Positions 8,940 to 19,375 of a stretch of 64,000 nt of DNA are shown here, one piece after another. The stretch covers positions 1,226,501 through 1,290,500 of the forward strand of contig NZ_CP090836.1 in NCBI RefSeq assembly GCF_021491915.1. Direction: 5' to 3'. Each line of letters opens with the position of its first letter. The stretch's first letter is position 1. The position numbers were made by a program, and so were the translations under genes. Under the pieces are notes generated by a model, which saw only the letters and a list, made by a program, of their open reading frames with translations, was not told the origin of the DNA and did no database searches. The stretch is from Paracoccus everestensis. Lineage in GTDB: Bacteria > Pseudomonadota > Alphaproteobacteria > Rhodobacterales > Rhodobacteraceae.

Positions 8940-9174
8940 ATGGAAGGGGTACGAAGGCCCGTCGGCATCGCGCGGTCCCGCTGCTCGGCTTGGGCAAGTC
9001 CGTGCCGGAGGGCTGCGACTGCGCCGGGCAGACGCTTCATAGCCGTGCGAAACTCGGGGCAAGGGCAGTGCGCAATCCGCTCTTGCCGACGATCTGGCGC
9101 AGATCCTTCGGTACTACCAGACGCGCAAAGAATCTGCCGTTGCGGTTCAGTAGGTATCGGATTGCGCCAGCCAT
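8940..9174 (-). pseudogene. N-terminal remnant of a tyrosine recombinase (integrase)
   Basis: The minus strand from 9174 reads MAGAIRYLLNRNGRFFARLV, then VPKDLRQIVGKSGLRTALA. This is the arm-binding N-terminal segment that precedes the SAM-like and catalytic domains in many phage-type integrases (DUF6538-like). Near 9057 the frame must shift to continue as PEFRTAMKRLPGAVAALRHG and LAQAEQRDRA, after which similarity is lost. The catalytic R-H-R-Y domain is entirely missing. The remnant sits directly 3' of the SRP RNA gene and in the same direction, a typical position for an integrase of an element inserted at a small RNA gene. It is inactive. Confidence 0.6.
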
Positions 9175-9260
9175 GCCGGGGTTCCGGCTGCAACGCCAAA
9201 CCAAAGCCCCTGCGTCGCAATGGCCTTTTTCCACATCAACAGCTTAGCGGATAAAAGGGT

Positions 9261-9354
9261 GAGAGGCTGGACAACGACCCAAGCGGGGCTCGTTACGGCT
9301 GCTACCTTCCGGTCCTGACCGGGTTGGCGAGGTGCCTGCCCGCGCCAACCTCTC
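9261..9354 (-). ncRNA. ffs: Signal recognition particle RNA (4.5S, small bacterial type)
   Basis: The minus strand contains the apical SRP motif GGTCAGGACCGGAAGGTAGC (about 9319-9300), which carries the conserved GGAAG tetraloop-side and AGCA asymmetric-loop bases that bind Ffh. The ends close perfectly: GAGAGGTTGG at the 5' end pairs over ten positions with CCAGCCTCTC at the 3' end, giving a 94-base hairpin. A short T run follows at the 3' end (9256-9253). The RNA scaffolds co-translational targeting of membrane proteins with Ffh and FtsY. It borders the island on the right. Confidence 0.93.
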
Positions 9355-9393
9355 GAGAGGATAGATAATGCGGCGGCGCGCGCGATGCAACCG

Positions 9394-11247
9394 TCAAAGA
9401 TGCAGGCGCACCAGGGCGAAATCCCCTTCGGTCTGGCCCAGATAGTCCATGGGCCTGCCGCAGGTCCGGGCGATCTCGGCCAGCAGGGGAAGGCCCTGGG
9501 GCCCGGTCTCGAACAGGGCCGAGGTTCCGGGCATCGGCAGGAACTGCCAGGCCGGGGCTGCGTCTATGGACAGCCGGCGGCGTTGGCGCAGGTAATCGCG
9601 GATCACGTCGCGGGTCTGGGGCCCGGGCCGCAGGATCACCGGCGTGCCCGCCGTCAGCGGCGCGAACAGCCCGCAGGCGGCCAGGCGATAGGAATTCGTG
9701 GCCAGCACGAAGCGATCGTTGTCCTCCACCGGGCGGCCCCGCCAGGTCAGGTCGCGAACCCGTCCCCCGCCGGTCGGGCGTCCGTCGGGCAGAAAGCCTG
9801 CGGGACGCGACAGGTCTATCTGCCAGCGGACATCCTGGACGACATCGAACTGATAGGCCGGAAAGCCCGGATCGGTCAGCGGCTGGTCGAGGCGTCCGGG
9901 CTGGATCTGCCGGAACAGGCTGGCCGACCGCTCCAGCCAGCCGCGCAGGTCGGCCCCGGTGATCAGCAGGGCGCAGATGCGATTCGGAAAGGAATAGATA
10001 TCCGTCAGGTTGCCCAACCGCAGCCGGCCGGACGCGACATCGGTGTAATGGCCCGGCCCCCCCCGCCCGCCCGCGCGAAAGGGGGCGGCGGCGGACAGGA
10101 CCGGAATGCCGTCCAACCTTGTGCCGTCCAGGCTTTTGCGCACGAACCAGCGTTGGGCCATGTTGACCAAGCTTAGCGCCGGATCGACGCCCACAAGGGC
10201 GAAATAGCTGCTGATGCGCCGGTCGCTATGGCCGATGCGGCGGCGCAGGTGGGACAGGGTCAGCCGATGCGTGGCGGCCACCGCGTGCAGGACGGCGGGT
10301 GCGGCAGGCTGGTCGGGTGCGACCCCTTCGCATCGCGCGGCGGCATCCGACAGATGCCATCCCGCCCCTGGGTCATGCGCCAGCGAAAGGTCGATCACCC
10401 CAAGATGCGAACCCCCAAAGCCCGGCATGACGGCAGGCTTGCCCGACAGCGTGCCGCCCGCCGCGCCAATGCCTGCGAGCGGAAAGACCTCGTGCGTATG
10501 GCCCGCCACGACCACGTCGATCCCGTCCATGGCGGCCAGTTCCGTTGCGACGTTCTCTGCCCCGGGGCGAGCAGGGCGGTCCGAGATGCCGCTGTGGGCC
10601 AGGGCCACGACCAGGTCGGCGCCCGCCGCACGGATCCGGGGCAGGATGCGCCGTGCGGTGTCCAGGATGTCGTCGCAGGCCATCTGCCGCGACAGGTCGC
10701 GGTCCCAGGCGGTGGTCTGGGGCGGCAGAAAGCCCACCACGCCGATGCGAAGCACGACCCGGCGCCCTGTTGAGGTCAGGACGGGCTTGTCCAAGACCAC
10801 AAAGCCCGGAAAATCCGCCCGGCCCCGCAGCCGCAGATTGGCGGCCAGCAGGGGAAACCGCGCCTGCCGGGCCGCCGATTGCAGCACCTCCAGCCCAAAG
10901 GCAAAATCGTGATTGCCGATGGCGGCGGCGTCATAGCCCATCAGGTTCATCGCCGCGATGGCAGGATGGCCCCTGGCGCCACGCCGCGCCGCCAGGTCGC
11001 CCAGAGGCGTTCCCTGCAGAAAATCGCCGTTGTCCAGAAGCAAGGTGTTCCGCGCCGCCGCCCGGTGGCTGTCCACCAGCGACGCAATCTGGGCCAGGCT
11101 TCCCCGGGCGCACGGCCTGTCGGCCAGATAGTCATGGGGCACCAGCTTCATGTGCATGTCGGTCGTGGCCAAGATTCTGAGGGCCACGGTTTCGGCCATG
11201 TCGGCTGGGCAATCGCGTTCGCAGATCTGGTCCGTTGCGTCCCGCAT
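9394..11247 (-). CDS. Bifunctional 2',3'-cyclic-nucleotide phosphodiesterase/3'-nucleotidase-like metallophosphatase
   Basis: A 617-residue member of the CpdB/5'-nucleotidase family. The N-terminal metallophosphatase domain shows the dimetal motifs in order: ILATTDMHMKL, LLDNGDFLQGTPLGD, IGNHDFAFGLE, VVALAHSGISD and VVAGHTHEVFPL. The C-terminal half (ISSYFALVGVDPALSLVNMAQRW, SFPNRICALLITGADLRGWLERSA, FVLATNSYRLAACG) is the 5'-nucleotidase C domain that binds the nucleoside. The reaction is hydrolysis of 2',3'-cyclic nucleotides and 3'-nucleotides to nucleosides and phosphate. Classical CpdB is periplasmic, yet no signal peptide is visible at the ATG at 11247 or at the internal Met (MAETVALRIL, about 11199). 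It is therefore either cytoplasmic or wrongly started. It stands alone, transcribed away from the SRPBCC gene. Confidence 0.85.
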   Translation of the reverse strand: MRDATDQICERDCPADMAETVALRILATTDMHMKLVPHDYLADRPCARGSLAQIASLVDSHRAAARNTLLLDNGDFLQGTPLGDLAARRGARGHPAIAAMNLMGYDAAAIGNHDFAFGLEVLQSAARQARFPLLAANLRLRGRADFPGFVVLDKPVLTSTGRRVVLRIGVVGFLPPQTTAWDRDLSRQMACDDILDTARRILPRIRAAGADLVVALAHSGISDRPARPGAENVATELAAMDGIDVVVAGHTHEVFPLAGIGAAGGTLSGKPAVMPGFGGSHLGVIDLSLAHDPGAGWHLSDAAARCEGVAPDQPAAPAVLHAVAATHRLTLSHLRRRIGHSDRRISSYFALVGVDPALSLVNMAQRWFVRKSLDGTRLDGIPVLSAAAPFRAGGRGGPGHYTDVASGRLRLGNLTDIYSFPNRICALLITGADLRGWLERSASLFRQIQPGRLDQPLTDPGFPAYQFDVVQDVRWQIDLSRPAGFLPDGRPTGGGRVRDLTWRGRPVEDNDRFVLATNSYRLAACGLFAPLTAGTPVILRPGPQTRDVIRDYLRQRRRLSIDAAPAWQFLPMPGTSALFETGPQGLPLLAEIARTCGRPMDYLGQTEGDFALVRLHL

Positions 11248-11540
11248 TGAATAACCCCGACCACAGGCCGGCGCGATGTCTGAGCCAGGCCGTCTTACCC
11301 TATCTAACGGGATCGCAGCGACTCAACCAAAGATTGTCAAGCCTAGAAGATTAATTGCCTTATGCGGGCATATTGATCACAATGGGGCCGGGCGGCACGG
11401 ACGTGTCGGACCGGGACGACAGATCGGCGGGGCAAGGACGAATGCTTTCCACTTGGTTGAACACATTGCCTGCCGTGCCTTATGAAGCCGAAAGGTCGCG
11501 GCAGACGGGCCGGGGCCGCGCCTGGAATGGTCAGACACGC
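11248..11540. promoter_or_regulatory. Divergent intergenic region between the nucleotidase and SRPBCC genes
   Basis: About 290 bases. The centre (11325-11385) is AT-richer, with stretches such as AGATTAATTGCC and CATATTGATCACAATG. Both genes point away, so promoters for each should lie here, but I cannot assign -35/-10 boxes with confidence. An upstream in-frame extension of the SRPBCC gene is possible but carries no family residues. Confidence 0.35.
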
Positions 11541-11993
11541 ATGAAATTCTCGACCCGCATCGATACGGACAAATCGGCGACCGAACTTTTCGATCTCATC
11601 AGCGACTTTTCCCGCAGCGAACGCGCCCTCGTTGCCCGGGGCGCCCAGATCCGCCGGATTGACCCGTCCCAGGATCCCGGCACCGGCCTTGGGTGGACCA
11701 TCGACTTCAACTGGCGGGGGCAGCGGCGCACCGTGCGGCTGGATGTCACGCGCTTTGACCGCCCATCCCATATTACGCTGGACGGCCATTCTGACCAGTT
11801 CGACCTGTCGATCAGCATGACCGTTGTTGCCCTGAGCCGGATGAAATCGCGCCTGCTGTTCGAAACCGAGGTACGCGCCCGCAATATGCGCGCCCGCCTG
11901 CTGCTGCAAACCGCCAAGCTGGGCAAGACGCAGCTGGACCGGAAATACGACCAGCGGATCGCCGATTTCGTGGCCCACCTGCGCGCGGCCTAG
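11541..11993 (+). CDS. SRPBCC-fold (START-like) protein
   Basis: A 150-residue protein starting MKFSTRIDTDKSATELFDLISDFSRSERAL, the opening helix-grip strand and helix of SRPBCC/polyketide-cyclase-like folds. It continues with GWTIDFNWRGQRRTVRLDVTRFD and RLLFETEVRARNMRARLLLQTAKLGK, ending in the long C-terminal helix expected of the fold. These proteins bind hydrophobic ligands in a central cavity; no ligand can be inferred here. The open frame extends upstream to 11355, but the fold starts at 11541, so I use that ATG. The stop overlaps the convergent pheA stop by four bases. It is probably a stand-alone transcript. Confidence 0.7.
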   Translation: MKFSTRIDTDKSATELFDLISDFSRSERALVARGAQIRRIDPSQDPGTGLGWTIDFNWRGQRRTVRLDVTRFDRPSHITLDGHSDQFDLSISMTVVALSRMKSRLLFETEVRARNMRARLLLQTAKLGKTQLDRKYDQRIADFVAHLRAA

Positions 11994-12847
11994 GCTGCCT
12001 GCCGCTGCGCTTCCCGCAGCGGATCGGCGGGATAAACGCCCAGCACATCCAGTGACGAGGTGAAGTAGCGCAATTCGTCCAGCGCACGCTGCAACGCCGG
12101 ATCCTCGGGGTGGCCTTCGACATCGGCATAGAACTGCGTCGCAGTGAAGACGCCGTCCACCATATAGCTTTCCAGCTTGGTCATGTTGACGCCGTTCGTG
12201 GCGAACCCGCCCATGGCCTTGTACAGCGCGGCGGGGATGTTGCGGACCCGGAACACGAAACTGGTCAGCATCCGGTCAGAGCGTCGGCTGTAATCTGGCT
12301 GGCGCGACATGATCAGGAATCGCGTGGTGTTGTTCTGCCGATCCTCGATTCCGTCGGCCAGGCGTTCCAGGCCATAAATCTCGCCTGCCAAGGGTGCGGC
12401 AAGGGCCGCTAGCGACGGATTGCCGCGGGTCGCGACCTCTTTCGCGGAACCGGCGGTGTCGGCGCCCGTCAGCGCCAGGATACCGTGGCGGCGCATGAAG
12501 CCCCGGCACTGGCCCAGCAGCACGGTATGGCTCATCGCCTCTCGGACCTCGGACAAGGGCGTGCCAGGGATCGCCAGCAGGCTGATATGGACCCGGACAA
12601 AGGCTTCCTCGATGATGTGCAGGCCGGATTCGGGCAGCAGATGGTGGATGTCGGCCACCCGGCCATAGGTCGAGTTTTCCACCGGCAGCATCGCAAGGTC
12701 GGCCTGGTCGCTTCGCACGGCCTCGATCACGTCCTCGAAGGTGCGGCAGGGCAGGGCTTCCATGGCGGGCCGTGCCTTGCGGCAGGCTTCGTGGCTGTAG
12801 GCGCCGGGTTCGCCCTGAAAGGCGATGCGGTTCGTGAAGGTGGTCAT
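11990..12847 (-). CDS. pheA: Prephenate dehydratase
   Basis: A 285-residue monofunctional enzyme that converts prephenate to phenylpyruvate, the committed step to phenylalanine. It has RIAFQGEPGAYSHEAC at the N-terminus, LAMLPVENSTYGRVADIH, and the catalytic Thr-Arg-Phe in NTTRFLIMSR. A C-terminal ACT domain follows (TSFVFRVRNIPAALYKAMGGF, then NMTKLESYM) for allosteric feedback by phenylalanine. There is no chorismate mutase domain. It is divergent from cycM; an 11-bp perfect inverted repeat lies between them and overlaps the probable promoter. The length and motifs are normal for the family. Confidence 0.95.
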   Translation of the reverse strand: MTTFTNRIAFQGEPGAYSHEACRKARPAMEALPCRTFEDVIEAVRSDQADLAMLPVENSTYGRVADIHHLLPESGLHIIEEAFVRVHISLLAIPGTPLSEVREAMSHTVLLGQCRGFMRRHGILALTGADTAGSAKEVATRGNPSLAALAAPLAGEIYGLERLADGIEDRQNNTTRFLIMSRQPDYSRRSDRMLTSFVFRVRNIPAALYKAMGGFATNGVNMTKLESYMVDGVFTATQFYADVEGHPEDPALQRALDELRYFTSSLDVLGVYPADPLREAQRQAA

Positions 12848-12863
12848 GGGCCGCTGTCCGAAT

Positions 12864-12903
12864 TTTGAAGGATCGTGGGGTAACTATACCTTGATCCTTC
12901 AAA
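12864..12903. promoter_or_regulatory. Inverted repeat in the pheA/cycM divergent promoter region
   Basis: TTTGAAGGATC at 12864-12874 is exactly inverted as GATCCTTCAAA at 12893-12903, with an 18-base spacer. On the pheA strand the spacer holds TATAGT, a good -10 hexamer, about 45 bases upstream of the start codon. The arrangement suits an operator that brackets the pheA promoter, or a 5' leader hairpin if transcription starts earlier. The regulator is unknown. Confidence 0.55.
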
Positions 12904-12962
12904 GCGAAAGCGGATAGATACCCGTCGAATTGACGAGCTTACCAATGCGGGGATCGCACGCG

Positions 12963-13496
12963 ATGTTCAACACCATGACCCTGACCAAGGCCGCAGGCGC
13001 GCTGATCGGCGCGCTGCTGTTTCTGATGCTGGCCAACTGGGCGGCGGGATCCCTGTATCATGTCGGCGCCGCCCATCATGGCGAGGGTGAGAAAGTCGCG
13101 CAGGCCTATACCATCCCGGTCGAGGAAGCCGCCGGCGGCGAGGAAGCGGTCGAGGAGGAAATCGACTTTGCAGCCCTTCTGGCATCCGCCGATGCCGCCG
13201 CGGGCGAAAAGGATTTCGGCAAGTGCAAGGCCTGCCACAAGCTGGATGGAACCGACGGCGTCGGTCCCCACCTGAACGGCGTCGTGGGCCGCGAGGTCGC
13301 GTCCGTCGCGGGGTTCAGCTATTCGCCCGCCATGGTCGAACACAAGGCCGAGGCGCCCCAGTGGACGCCCGAGGCGTTGCAGGAATTTCTGGCCAATCCC
13401 AAGGGCGTCGTGCCGGGCACCAAGATGTCCTTTGCCGGCCTGAAGGATCCGCAGGACCGCGCCGACATCATCGCTTATCTGCAAGGCCAGCAATAG
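12963..13496 (+). CDS. cycM: Membrane-anchored cytochrome c552 (CycM type)
   Basis: A 177-residue c-type cytochrome. The uncleaved N-terminal anchor (residues about 8-27, [20 protein letters not shown]) is followed by an acidic Glu/Ala-rich linker and one class I cytochrome c domain. Haem attaches at C88-K-A-C91-H92, and Met155 in GTKMSFAGL is the sixth ligand. In Paracoccus this protein carries electrons from the bc1 complex to the aa3 terminal oxidase at the periplasmic face. The start at 12963 gives the known [17 protein letters not shown]-terminus; an upstream ATG is possible but less likely. A strong intrinsic terminator follows at 13522. It is the strongest marker for a Paracoccus origin of this window. 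Confidence 0.93.
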   Translation: MFNTMTLTKAAGALIGALLFLMLANWAAGSLYHVGAAHHGEGEKVAQAYTIPVEEAAGGEEAVEEEIDFAALLASADAAAGEKDFGKCKACHKLDGTDGVGPHLNGVVGREVASVAGFSYSPAMVEHKAEAPQWTPEALQEFLANPKGVVPGTKMSFAGLKDPQDRADIIAYLQGQQ

Positions 13497-13521
13497 GCAC
13501 CGGACCTGCTGCGGAACCGGG

Positions 13522-13547
13522 GGCGCATCTTCGGATGCGCCTTTTTT
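13522..13547 (+). terminator. Intrinsic terminator after cycM
   Basis: A perfect 8-bp stem GGCGCATC/GATGCGCC closes a TTCG tetraloop and is followed by six T. It lies 25 bases after the cycM stop and separates cycM from the yej operon. Confidence 0.92.
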
Positions 13548-13646
13548 CGTTGCCTGTCCTCGCGCCGTTCTCACGAAATCGCGGCTTGATCCCGTCCCCG
13601 GCACTGGCCTAGCGTGCGTCACAGATCCCCGACCCGGAGTTTGCCG

Positions 13647-15509
13647 ATGCGCCGCCTTGCCCTGATCGCCACGCTGGTTCTTGCCCCGGCATCCGCCGCC
13701 CTGTCGCAAGAAGCTGCGGCGACCGCAGACGGCGAGAAGGTCATCAAGACCCATGCCATCGCGCTGTTCGGCGAACCCGCGCTGCCTGCCGATTTCCCCC
13801 ATTACCCTTATGTGAACCCCGATGCGCCTAAAGGGGGCGAGATTTCCTTCGGCGCGGTCGGTGGCTTCGACAGCTACAACCCGTTTACCCACCGGGGCCG
13901 CGCCATTGCCCTGGCCGTGATCCAGTTGGAACGGTTGATGGACAGCCCGGCGGACGAATTGGGCGTGGATTACTGCCTGCTGTGCGAAACGCTGGAATAT
14001 CCCGAAAGCAAGGACTGGGTGATCTTCAATCTCCGCCCCGAGGCGACCTTCAGCGACGGCACCCCCCTGACCGCCCATGACGTGCTGTTCAGCTTTGAAA
14101 CCCTGCGCGACAAGGGCTTGTCGTCGTTCCGCATGGCGATGCAGCAGATGATCGCCAAGGCCGAGGTTCTGGACGATCACCGCATCAAGTTCACCTTTGC
14201 CGAAGGCTATCCCCGCCGCGACGTGATTTCCCAAATGGGCAACCAGATCGTGTTCTCGAAAAAGGACTTCGAGGATAACGCCCGGGATCTGGAGCAGAGC
14301 AGCGACACACCCTTTATCGGCTCCGGACCCTATATGTTCGACCGCGCGGACATCGGCCGTACACTGGTCGTCAAGCGCAATCCCGATTACTGGGGCAAGG
14401 ATCTTCCCATCAATCGGGGCCGCTTCAACTTCGACCGCATCCGCTATGAAATGTTTGGAGATTTCGACAGCGCGTTCGAATCCTTCAAGGCGGGGGAATA
14501 TACCTATCGCAATGAAACCTCGTCGATGCACTGGGCCACGCGCTATGACTTTCCGGCGCTGGCCTCGGGCGCGGTGGTGCGTGAAACGCTGCCCGACGGG
14601 CAGATCGCCAGCGGCGATGGCTGGGTCTTCAACCTGCGCCGCGACAAGTTCAAGGACATCCGCGTGCGCGAGGCGGTCGGGCTGATGTTCAATTTCGAAT
14701 GGACGAACCAGACGCTGCTGTACGGCTTGGAAACGCGTGTCAATTCCTTCTGGGACAACAGCCAGTTCCGCGCCGACGGTCCCCCCGCCGATGCGGAAAG
14801 GGAACTGCTGGAACCCGTCGCCGGTGATCTGCCCGAAGGCATCCTGACCGATCCCGCCGTGGTCCAGCCGGTATCGGGTGAACGCCAGCTTGACCGCCAG
14901 AACATGCGACGCGCGGTGGCCCTGCTGGATCAGGCGGGCTGGACGGTGGGCGACGACGGAATGCGCCGCAATGCCGCAGGCCAGCCCCTGATGATCGAGA
15001 TCCTGAACGACGACGTGGGCAACGACCGGATCATCAACCCCTTCATCCAGAACCTGCGCGCCATCGGCATCGACGCCACCAATCGCCGCGTGGACAACGC
15101 GGAAATGCAGTTGCGCACCCGGTCCAAGGATTTCGACATGGTCGAGGATTCTCTTGGCCAGTCCTATGCGGTCGGCGGCTATGCGGGCCAGGTCTTCGGA
15201 TCCGAGGACGCGGACGACGTGTTCAACCCGATGGGCTTGGCAAACCCTGCCATCGATAAGCTGCTGGAACTGGGCCAGCAGGCCGAAACCGAGGGCGACA
15301 ACATCGTGGCGATCAGCGCCCTGGACCGCGCGCTGCGCAGCCTGCGGTTCTGGGTGCCGAAATGGTTCAAGGCCGAATATACGCTGGCCTATTACGACAT
15401 CTATCGCCACCCCGAAACCATGCCGCCCTATGCGCTGGGCACGCTGGATTTCTGGTGGGCCGATACCGCGCGCGAGGCGGAATTGAAGGCCAGCGGCGCG
15501 ATCCGCTGA
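13647..15509 (+). CDS. yejA: Peptide ABC transporter substrate-binding protein YejA
   Basis: A 620-residue periplasmic solute-binding protein, family 5. The ATG at 13647 gives a clear signal peptide (MRRLALIATLVLAPASAALS); the preceding CCCGGAG serves as ribosome binding site. It shows YPYVNPDAPKGGEISFGAVG, FDSYNPFTHRGR, and the family 5 block GTPLTAHDVLFSFETLRDKG. It captures oligopeptides, in E. coli including the peptide antibiotic microcin C, and delivers them to YejBE. It is the first gene of a complete yejABEF set. About 90 bases separate it from yejB, and the whole set reads in one direction after the cycM terminator. Confidence 0.9.
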   Translation: MRRLALIATLVLAPASAALSQEAAATADGEKVIKTHAIALFGEPALPADFPHYPYVNPDAPKGGEISFGAVGGFDSYNPFTHRGRAIALAVIQLERLMDSPADELGVDYCLLCETLEYPESKDWVIFNLRPEATFSDGTPLTAHDVLFSFETLRDKGLSSFRMAMQQMIAKAEVLDDHRIKFTFAEGYPRRDVISQMGNQIVFSKKDFEDNARDLEQSSDTPFIGSGPYMFDRADIGRTLVVKRNPDYWGKDLPINRGRFNFDRIRYEMFGDFDSAFESFKAGEYTYRNETSSMHWATRYDFPALASGAVVRETLPDGQIASGDGWVFNLRRDKFKDIRVREAVGLMFNFEWTNQTLLYGLETRVNSFWDNSQFRADGPPADAERELLEPVAGDLPEGILTDPAVVQPVSGERQLDRQNMRRAVALLDQAGWTVGDDGMRRNAAGQPLMIEILNDDVGNDRIINPFIQNLRAIGIDATNRRVDNAEMQLRTRSKDFDMVEDSLGQSYAVGGYAGQVFGSEDADDVFNPMGLANPAIDKLLELGQQAETEGDNIVAISALDRALRSLRFWVPKWFKAEYTLAYYDIYRHPETMPPYALGTLDFWWADTAREAELKASGAIR

Positions 15510-15600
15510 TGGCAGGGTTGATTTCCCGGCGGTCCCGTCTGACAAGAGCGGGATAAAGGAAACGGGGCCGCCAAGGCCCGAAAGGGACGGGGTCTTTCCG

Positions 15601-16677
15601 ATGGGCGCCTATATCTTGCGGCGGTTGCTGCTGATCATCCCGACGCTGATCGGGATCATGGTGGTAAACTTTACCCTGACGCAGTTCGTCCCGGGTGGTC
15701 CCATCGAACAGATCGCCGCGCAGGTGCAGGGGTCGGGCGACGCGTTCAGCAACATCTCGGGCGCGGGGGCGGGGGCCGATACCGGCGCGGTCGAGGGATA
15801 CGAGGGCGCGCGGGGCCTGCCGCCCGAGTTCATCGCCCAGCTTGAAAAGGAATTCGGCTTCGACAAGCCGCCGTTGCAGCGGTTCCTGTCGATGATGGGA
15901 AACTACCTGACCTTTGATTTCGGGACCAGCTGGTTCCGGTCGATCAGCGTGATCGACCTGGTGGTCGAAAAGATGCCCGTGTCCATCACGCTGGGCCTGT
16001 GGTCGACGCTGCTGGCCTATCTGATCTCGATCCCGCTGGGGATCCGCAAGGCCACGCGGGACGGGACGCGGTTCGATACCTGGACATCCGCCGTGATCAT
16101 CATGGCCTATGCGATCCCGGCCTTTCTGTTCGCGGTGCTGCTGATGGTGCTGTTCGCGGGCGGAAGCTATTGGCAGATCTTTCCGCTGCGGGGCTTGACC
16201 AGCGACAATTTCGCGGATCTGACGCTGTGGGGCAAGATCAAGGACTATGCCTGGCACGCCACGCTGCCGGTCGTGGCCTCGACCATTTCAAGCTTTGCCA
16301 CGCTAACCCTTCTGACAAAGAACAGTTTTCTGGACGAGATCAACAAGCAATATGTGATGACCGCCCGCGCCAAGGGCCTGACCGAGGGCCGGGTGCTTTA
16401 TGGCCATGTCTTCCGCAACGCGATGCTGATCGTGATCGCGGGTTTTCCGGCGATGTTCCTGGGTGTGTTCTTTGGGGCAAGCATCCTGATCGAGACGATC
16501 TTTTCGCTGGACGGCCTGGGCCGCCTGGGGTTCGAGGCGGCGGTGCAGCGCGACTATCCGGTGATCTTCGGCACGCTCTATGTCTTTGGCCTGATGAGCC
16601 TGGTGGTGGGGATCCTGTCGGACATGATGTATGTCTTTGTGGATCCACGCATCGACTTTGAATCGAGGGCCGGCTGA
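15601..16677 (+). CDS. yejB: Peptide ABC transporter permease YejB
   Basis: A 358-residue inner-membrane permease of the DppB/OppB class. It opens with the typical MGAYILRRLLLIIPTLIGIM membrane segment, continues with a periplasmic loop rich in Gly/Ala, and then has the transmembrane core with the EAA-loop region (MTARAKGLTEGRVLYGHVFRNA) that contacts YejF. The C-terminus has YVFVDPRIDFES, a usual ending of this class. The start follows a purine-rich stretch ending at 15590. Its stop overlaps the yejE start by one base (TGATG), so the two are translationally coupled. Confidence 0.93.
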   Translation: MGAYILRRLLLIIPTLIGIMVVNFTLTQFVPGGPIEQIAAQVQGSGDAFSNISGAGAGADTGAVEGYEGARGLPPEFIAQLEKEFGFDKPPLQRFLSMMGNYLTFDFGTSWFRSISVIDLVVEKMPVSITLGLWSTLLAYLISIPLGIRKATRDGTRFDTWTSAVIIMAYAIPAFLFAVLLMVLFAGGSYWQIFPLRGLTSDNFADLTLWGKIKDYAWHATLPVVASTISSFATLTLLTKNSFLDEINKQYVMTARAKGLTEGRVLYGHVFRNAMLIVIAGFPAMFLGVFFGASILIETIFSLDGLGRLGFEAAVQRDYPVIFGTLYVFGLMSLVVGILSDMMYVFVDPRIDFESRAG

Positions 16678-17776
16678 TGGCCTTGTCGGAACTCAACCGC
16701 CGCCGCTGGCGCAGTTTTCGGCGCAACGGCAGGGCCTTCTGGTCGCTGGTGATCTTCAGCGTGTTATTCGTTCTGGCCATGTGCGCGGAAATCGTGGCCA
16801 ATGACAAACCCATCGTCGCCAGCTACCGGGGCGATCTGTATTTCCCGGCCTACAACTTTTATCCCGAAACGGCCTTTGGCGGCGATTTCGGGACCGAGGC
16901 GATCTATAACGATCCCGCCGTCAAATGCCTGATCGTCACCGGCGGGCGGCAGGAATGCTGGGACACGCCGGAGGACCTGATCGCCGCCGTCGATGCAGGC
17001 ACCAGCGACATCCCAAAGGACGAGCAGGGCTGGATGATCTGGCCGCCGATCCCGTTCCATTTCTCCACCATCAACAACGTGGGCAGCGCCCCAAGCGCCC
17101 CGGACGGCACGCATTGGCTGGGCACAGACGACACGGCGCGCGACGTGCTGGCCCGCGTGATCTATGGATTTCGCATTTCGATCCTGTTCACGCTGATCGT
17201 GACGGTGGTTGCATCCGTTGTGGGCATCGCGGCAGGCGCCATCCAGGGCTATTTCGGCGGACGCACGGACCTGGTGTTCCAGCGCGTGCTAGAGATCTGG
17301 GCATCGACCCCGTCGCTTTACGTCATCATCATCCTCTTCGCGATCCTGGGACGCAGCTTCTGGCTTTTGGTCTTCGTCACCATCCTGTTCGGCTGGCCGG
17401 CGCTTGTGGGCGTTGTCCGGGCGGAATTCCTGCGGGCGCGGAACTTCGAATATGTCCGCGCCGCCCGCGCATTGGGTGTGTCCGACCGCACCATCATGTT
17501 CCGCCACATCCTGCCCAATGCCATGGTCGCCACGCTGACCATGCTGCCTTTCGTCGTGACCGGCACGATCAGCGGTCTGGCGGCCCTGGATTACCTGGGC
17601 TACGGCCTGCCTGCATCCGCGCCGTCGCTGGGTGAACTTGCCTTGCAGGCCAAGCAGAATCTGCAGGCGCCTTGGCTGGCCTTCACGGCCTTCTTCACCT
17701 TTGCCATCATGCTGTCGCTTCTGGTCTTCATCTTCGAAGGCGTGCGCGATGCCTTTGATCCCCGAAAGACCTTCAA

Positions 17777-17780
<4 letters not shown>
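16677..17780 (+). CDS. yejE: Peptide ABC transporter permease YejE
   Basis: A 367-residue permease of the DppC/OppC class. The N-terminus (NRRRWRSFRRNGRAFWSLVIFSVLFVL) is the cytoplasmic tail plus first membrane helix. A long periplasmic segment with HWLGTDDTARDVLARVIYGFR follows, then the conserved core with ARALGVSDRTIMFRHILPNA, the EAA-type contact loop for YejF. It pairs with YejB to form the channel. Its last four bases overlap the yejF start. The 130-residue region before LGTDDTARDV is longer than in DppC and is characteristic of the Yej subfamily. Confidence 0.93.

Positions 17781-19371
<1,591 letters not shown>

Positions 19372-19375
<4 letters not shown>

Noticed and set aside
9261..9354. 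SRP RNA read on the plus strand
   Set aside because: The conserved GGTCAGG...GGAAGG...AGCAGCC order appears only on the minus strand, so the gene is minus.
12939..15545. Long minus-strand open frame opposite cycM and yejA
   Set aside because: It is antisense to two well-supported genes and shows no family motif.
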